Assembly (NCBI GenBank): GCA_025463965.1
Contig: JAODBN010000225.1
Span: 1-7,991 of the forward strand
Reading direction: 5' to 3'
Source: Acidimicrobiaceae bacterium
Lineage (GTDB): Bacteria; Actinomycetota; Acidimicrobiia; Acidimicrobiales; Bog-793
DNA length: 7,991 nucleotides
Under the pieces are notes generated by a model. It saw only the letters and a program-made list of their open reading frames with translations, did not search any database and was not told where the DNA came from. Shown here in pieces: positions 6,233-7,991 of this stretch; the stretch's first letter is position 1; the number at the start of each line of letters is the position of its first letter. Position numbers and translations under genes: made by a program.

Positions 6233-6967
6233 ATGAACAGCGCCGTCTCCTTCTGTGAGGCCGTCTCTCTCTCCGGCCGCTTTCCCCTCCTCTCCGGCGT
6301 CACACTCGACGTGGGCGAGGGCGAGGTGGCACACCTGCGTGGCCCCAACGGTGCCGGCAAGACCAGCCTGCTCAGGGCGTGCGCAGGGCTCTTGCCGATC
6401 GTGTCGGGCCGTGCCGAGGTCCTCGGCCACGACCTGCTCGAGGACCGCCAGTCCCTTCGCCGCGAGGTGGGACTGCTCGGCCATTCCTCGTTCCTCTACG
6501 AGGAGCTGAGCGTCGAGGACAACCTGCGTTTCGCGCTGCGGGCCTCCCGCTCGCCGCTTTCGCGCCTCGAGCCCGCGCTCGAGCGCCTGGGCCTCCAAGG
6601 GCGGGTCCGACGCACCCCGGTCGGGCGCTGCTCGACCGGCCAGCGCCGACGGGCGGCCCTGGCCGTGCTCGTCGGGCGCGCCCCGAGGTTGTGGCTGCTG
6701 GACGAGCCGCACGCCGGGCTGGACCTCGAGGGCAGGTCAGTGGTCGACGAGCTCGTCACCGAGGCAAAGGCCACAGGTGCCACCGTCCTCATCGCCTCGC
6801 ACGAGCTCGAGCGCGCCGAGTCCCTGGCCGACCGGGTGATCGAGCTGGTCGGCGGCCGGGTGGCCACCCCGATGGCTTCCGAGCTCGTGGTCCCCGGTCC
6901 TGCTCCGGCCGTCCCCGCTCCTGCCGCCCCGGGCGCCCTGCGGGAGGTCGGCTGCGATGTGGCGTGA
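6233..6967 (+). CDS. ccmA: CcmA, ATP-binding subunit of the cytochrome c maturation ABC complex
   Basis: 244 residues. CcmA is the cytoplasmic ATPase of the CcmABCD complex of System I, where ATP hydrolysis releases holo-CcmE from the CcmC-heme complex. Motifs in order: Walker A GPNGAGKT (37-44), LLGHSSFLY (81-89) at the Q-loop position, degenerate signature CSTGQRRR (133-140; E. coli CcmA is also non-canonical here), Walker B LWLLDEP (153-159) with D157/E158, and H-loop H190 in IASHE. The Q-loop glutamine found after GH in E. coli CcmA appears to be serine (S85). The C-terminus carries a Pro/Ala-rich tail (221-233). The ATG at 6233 is preferred over an in-frame TTG at 6191 because domain homology starts just after it. 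Other small heme or drug ABC ATPases look similar, but the following ccmB and ccmC settle the call. The end overlaps ccmB by 11 bases. Confidence 0.92.
   Translation: MNSAVSFCEAVSLSGRFPLLSGVTLDVGEGEVAHLRGPNGAGKTSLLRACAGLLPIVSGRAEVLGHDLLEDRQSLRREVGLLGHSSFLYEELSVEDNLRFALRASRSPLSRLEPALERLGLQGRVRRTPVGRCSTGQRRRAALAVLVGRAPRLWLLDEPHAGLDLEGRSVVDELVTEAKATGATVLIASHELERAESLADRVIELVGGRVATPMASELVVPGPAPAVPAPAAPGALREVGCDVA
6943..6947 (+). promoter_or_regulatory. Ribosome-binding site of ccmB (GGAGG)
   Basis: GGAGG lies nine bases before the ATG at 6957, inside the end of ccmA. It supports that ATG as the ccmB start despite the 11-base overlap between the genes. Confidence 0.7.
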
Positions 6968-7625
6968 CGCACTGCTCGTCGCCGGCAAGGACCTGCGCGT
7001 CGAGTGGCGCTCTCGCGTCGGTCTCGGCCAGGTCGTGCCCTTCGCCCTCGTGGTGCTCCTCCTCTTCGGTCTCGCCCTCGGTCCCGACGCGCAGCGGCTG
7101 CGCGCCGCGACCGCCGGGCTGTTCTGGGTGACGGTGCTCCTCGCAGCGGTGCTCGCGGTCCAACGAAGCTTCGCCATCGAGGCGGCCGACGGGGCCCGTG
7201 ACGGGCTGCGGCTCTCGGGACTCGACGCCGGGGGGATCTTCGTCGGCAAGGCGGCGGCGCTGGTCGTTCAGCTGCTCCTGCTCGAGCTGGTTTTGGCGGT
7301 CGCTGCCGCCCTGCTCTACACGACCCAGCTCTCGGGGGTCGCGCTGCTGATCGGGAGCTGCCTCGTCGCGACGATCGGCCTCGCCTCGGTGGGCACTCTG
7401 TACGGGGCGGTCGCCGCGGGCACCCGCGTGCGTGAGACGCTGCTCCCGCTGCTGTTCTTCCCGGTCGTCGCCCCGGTTCTGCTGGCCGCCACCAAGGCTT
7501 GGGGCGCCGCCCTCGATCACCGGCCCGGCGGCGGGCTGGGTTGGCTCGGGGTGCTGGCGGGCTTCGCTGCCGCCTACCTGGCCATCGGCACCGTCGCCTT
7601 CGGCCCACTCCTGGAGGACTCATGA
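6957..7625 (+). CDS. ccmB: CcmB, membrane subunit of the cytochrome c maturation ABC complex
   Basis: 222 residues, the normal CcmB size. The protein begins with a short cytoplasmic segment WRDALLVAGKDLRVEWRSR, typical of CcmB (a KDL-type amphipathic start). Six hydrophobic segments follow at about 25-42, 51-69, 97-121, 126-151, 161-180 and 194-216. The RSFAIEAADGARDGLRLSG loop (70-88) matches the cytoplasmic loop that meets the ATPase in the family, and GTRVRETLLPLLFFPVVAPV (155-174) is the conserved late region. It pairs with CcmA in the inner membrane; the role is energising heme handover from CcmC to CcmE. The start overlaps the ccmA end, with GGAGG nine bases upstream. The stop overlaps the ccmC start by four bases (ATGA). 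Confidence 0.92.
   Translation: MWRDALLVAGKDLRVEWRSRVGLGQVVPFALVVLLLFGLALGPDAQRLRAATAGLFWVTVLLAAVLAVQRSFAIEAADGARDGLRLSGLDAGGIFVGKAAALVVQLLLLELVLAVAAALLYTTQLSGVALLIGSCLVATIGLASVGTLYGAVAAGTRVRETLLPLLFFPVVAPVLLAATKAWGAALDHRPGGGLGWLGVLAGFAAAYLAIGTVAFGPLLEDS
7613..7617 (+). promoter_or_regulatory. Ribosome-binding site of ccmC (GGAGG)
   Basis: GGAGG lies four bases before an ATG at 7622 and ten before a second in-frame ATG at 7628 (ATGACCATGACC). Four is short and ten somewhat long, so the site does not decide between them. The first ATG overlaps the ccmB stop. Confidence 0.6.
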
Positions 7626-7991
7626 CCATGACCCCACCGCGCACCGGCGAGGTCGCCGAGCGCTCGCAGGCGCCGGAGGGATTGGCACAGGACGCGGACA
7701 CCGTCGCGCCGCTCCCCCCGCGCGGAGCGCCGCCTTCGCCGACGCTCAGCTCCCGGCGCCTCTGGTCGGCGACCGGCATCCTCGGTGCCGCCGGTGTCGT
7801 CGCCACCGTCTGGCTGGGCCTGTGGGCGACGCCGCCCGACGCCTACATGCACAACCTCGTCCGCCTCCTCTACATCCACCCCTCGATGGCCTGGGACGCG
7901 TTCCTCGCCTACGGGGTCGCCTTTCTCGCCAGCGCCGCCTACTTGTGGCCGCGCACCCGTGATCTCCGCTTCGACCGACTGGCGGGCGCCT
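7622..7991 (+). CDS. ccmC: CcmC, heme-handling membrane protein of cytochrome c maturation, N-terminal part (runs off the window edge)
   Basis: The first 123 residues are present. CcmC belongs to the heme-handling protein family and holds heme at the outer membrane face for attachment to CcmE. The segment TGILGAAGVVATVWLGLWAT (51-70) is the first transmembrane helix. RLLYIHPSMAWDAFLAYGVA (81-100) corresponds to the region of E. coli CcmC around its first heme-ligand histidine (VHVPAAW), making H86 the likely ligand. A second helix spans about 88-109. The WxWD heme-binding motif would lie past the edge. A Pro-rich hydrophilic stretch of about 45 residues precedes the first helix, longer than in E. 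coli CcmC. CcsA-type proteins of System II share the fold, but the ccmAB context and short first loop favour CcmC. The start is ATG 7622, with ATG 7628 as an alternative. Confidence 0.85.
   Translation, partial: MTMTPPRTGEVAERSQAPEGLAQDADTVAPLPPRGAPPSPTLSSRRLWSATGILGAAGVVATVWLGLWATPPDAYMHNLVRLLYIHPSMAWDAFLAYGVAFLASAAYLWPRTRDLRFDRLAGA

Noticed and set aside
64..7286. Frequent CTCGAG hexamer (about 21 copies by eye, several times the number expected from composition), considered as a regulatory or modification motif
   Set aside because: About 20 of the copies are in-frame CTC GAG codon pairs (Leu-Glu) of the annotated genes on either strand, so codon preference explains them.
6496..7806. Open frame of 436 codons on the minus strand opposite ccmA-ccmC
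   Set aside because: Its translation is Arg/Pro/Ala-rich, antisense to three motif-bearing genes, and lacks any domain.

Overview
This is a GC-rich window (about 70% G+C by eye) with tight gene packing, 4-base ATGA overlaps and GTG starts. The gene content (a GlgE-type alpha-glucan cluster, GDP-mannose 4,6-dehydratase and a cytochrome c maturation ccmABC run) fits a high-GC actinobacterium. A lineage outside the well-known mycelial and mycobacterial groups, for example Acidimicrobiia-like, seems plausible because most actinobacteria use the ResBC cytochrome c system rather than Ccm. The taxonomic placement is inference only.

Left part, minus strand (bases 1-2990): three genes read leftwards as one translationally coupled unit. 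A family-4 glycosyltransferase of unknown substrate (1977-2990, GTG start) leads. Its stop overlaps the start of glgE (52-1980), the maltosyltransferase that extends alpha-1,4-glucan from maltose-1-phosphate. The glgE stop in turn overlaps the start of treS (1-55, cut by the window edge), trehalose synthase. treS plus glgE belong to the trehalose-to-glucan (GlgE) pathway; the maltokinase and branching enzyme are not in view and may lie beyond the left edge.

Middle, plus strand: a 125-base divergent intergenic region separates the glycosyltransferase from glgX (3116-5137), a glycogen debranching enzyme. It contains the most A/T-rich patch in the window, a small hairpin and a T6 run directly before the glgX start. 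Synthesis (glgE) and debranching (glgX) of alpha-glucan are thus arranged back to back. After a 75-base gap with two small hairpins comes gmd (5213-6175), GDP-mannose 4,6-dehydratase, which feeds deoxysugar synthesis. No partner reductase or epimerase is visible.

Right part, plus strand: ccmA (6233-6967), ccmB (6957-7625) and the 5' part of ccmC (7622 to the edge) form an overlapping set for System I cytochrome c maturation: an ATPase, its membrane partner and the heme-handling membrane protein.

Only three non-coding gaps exist (2991-3115, 5138-5212, 6176-6232), all under 300 bases. I see no RNA genes, mobile elements, CRISPR arrays or long repeats. The window is mostly recognisable metabolism. 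The least understood item is the leading glycosyltransferase of the glgE operon.
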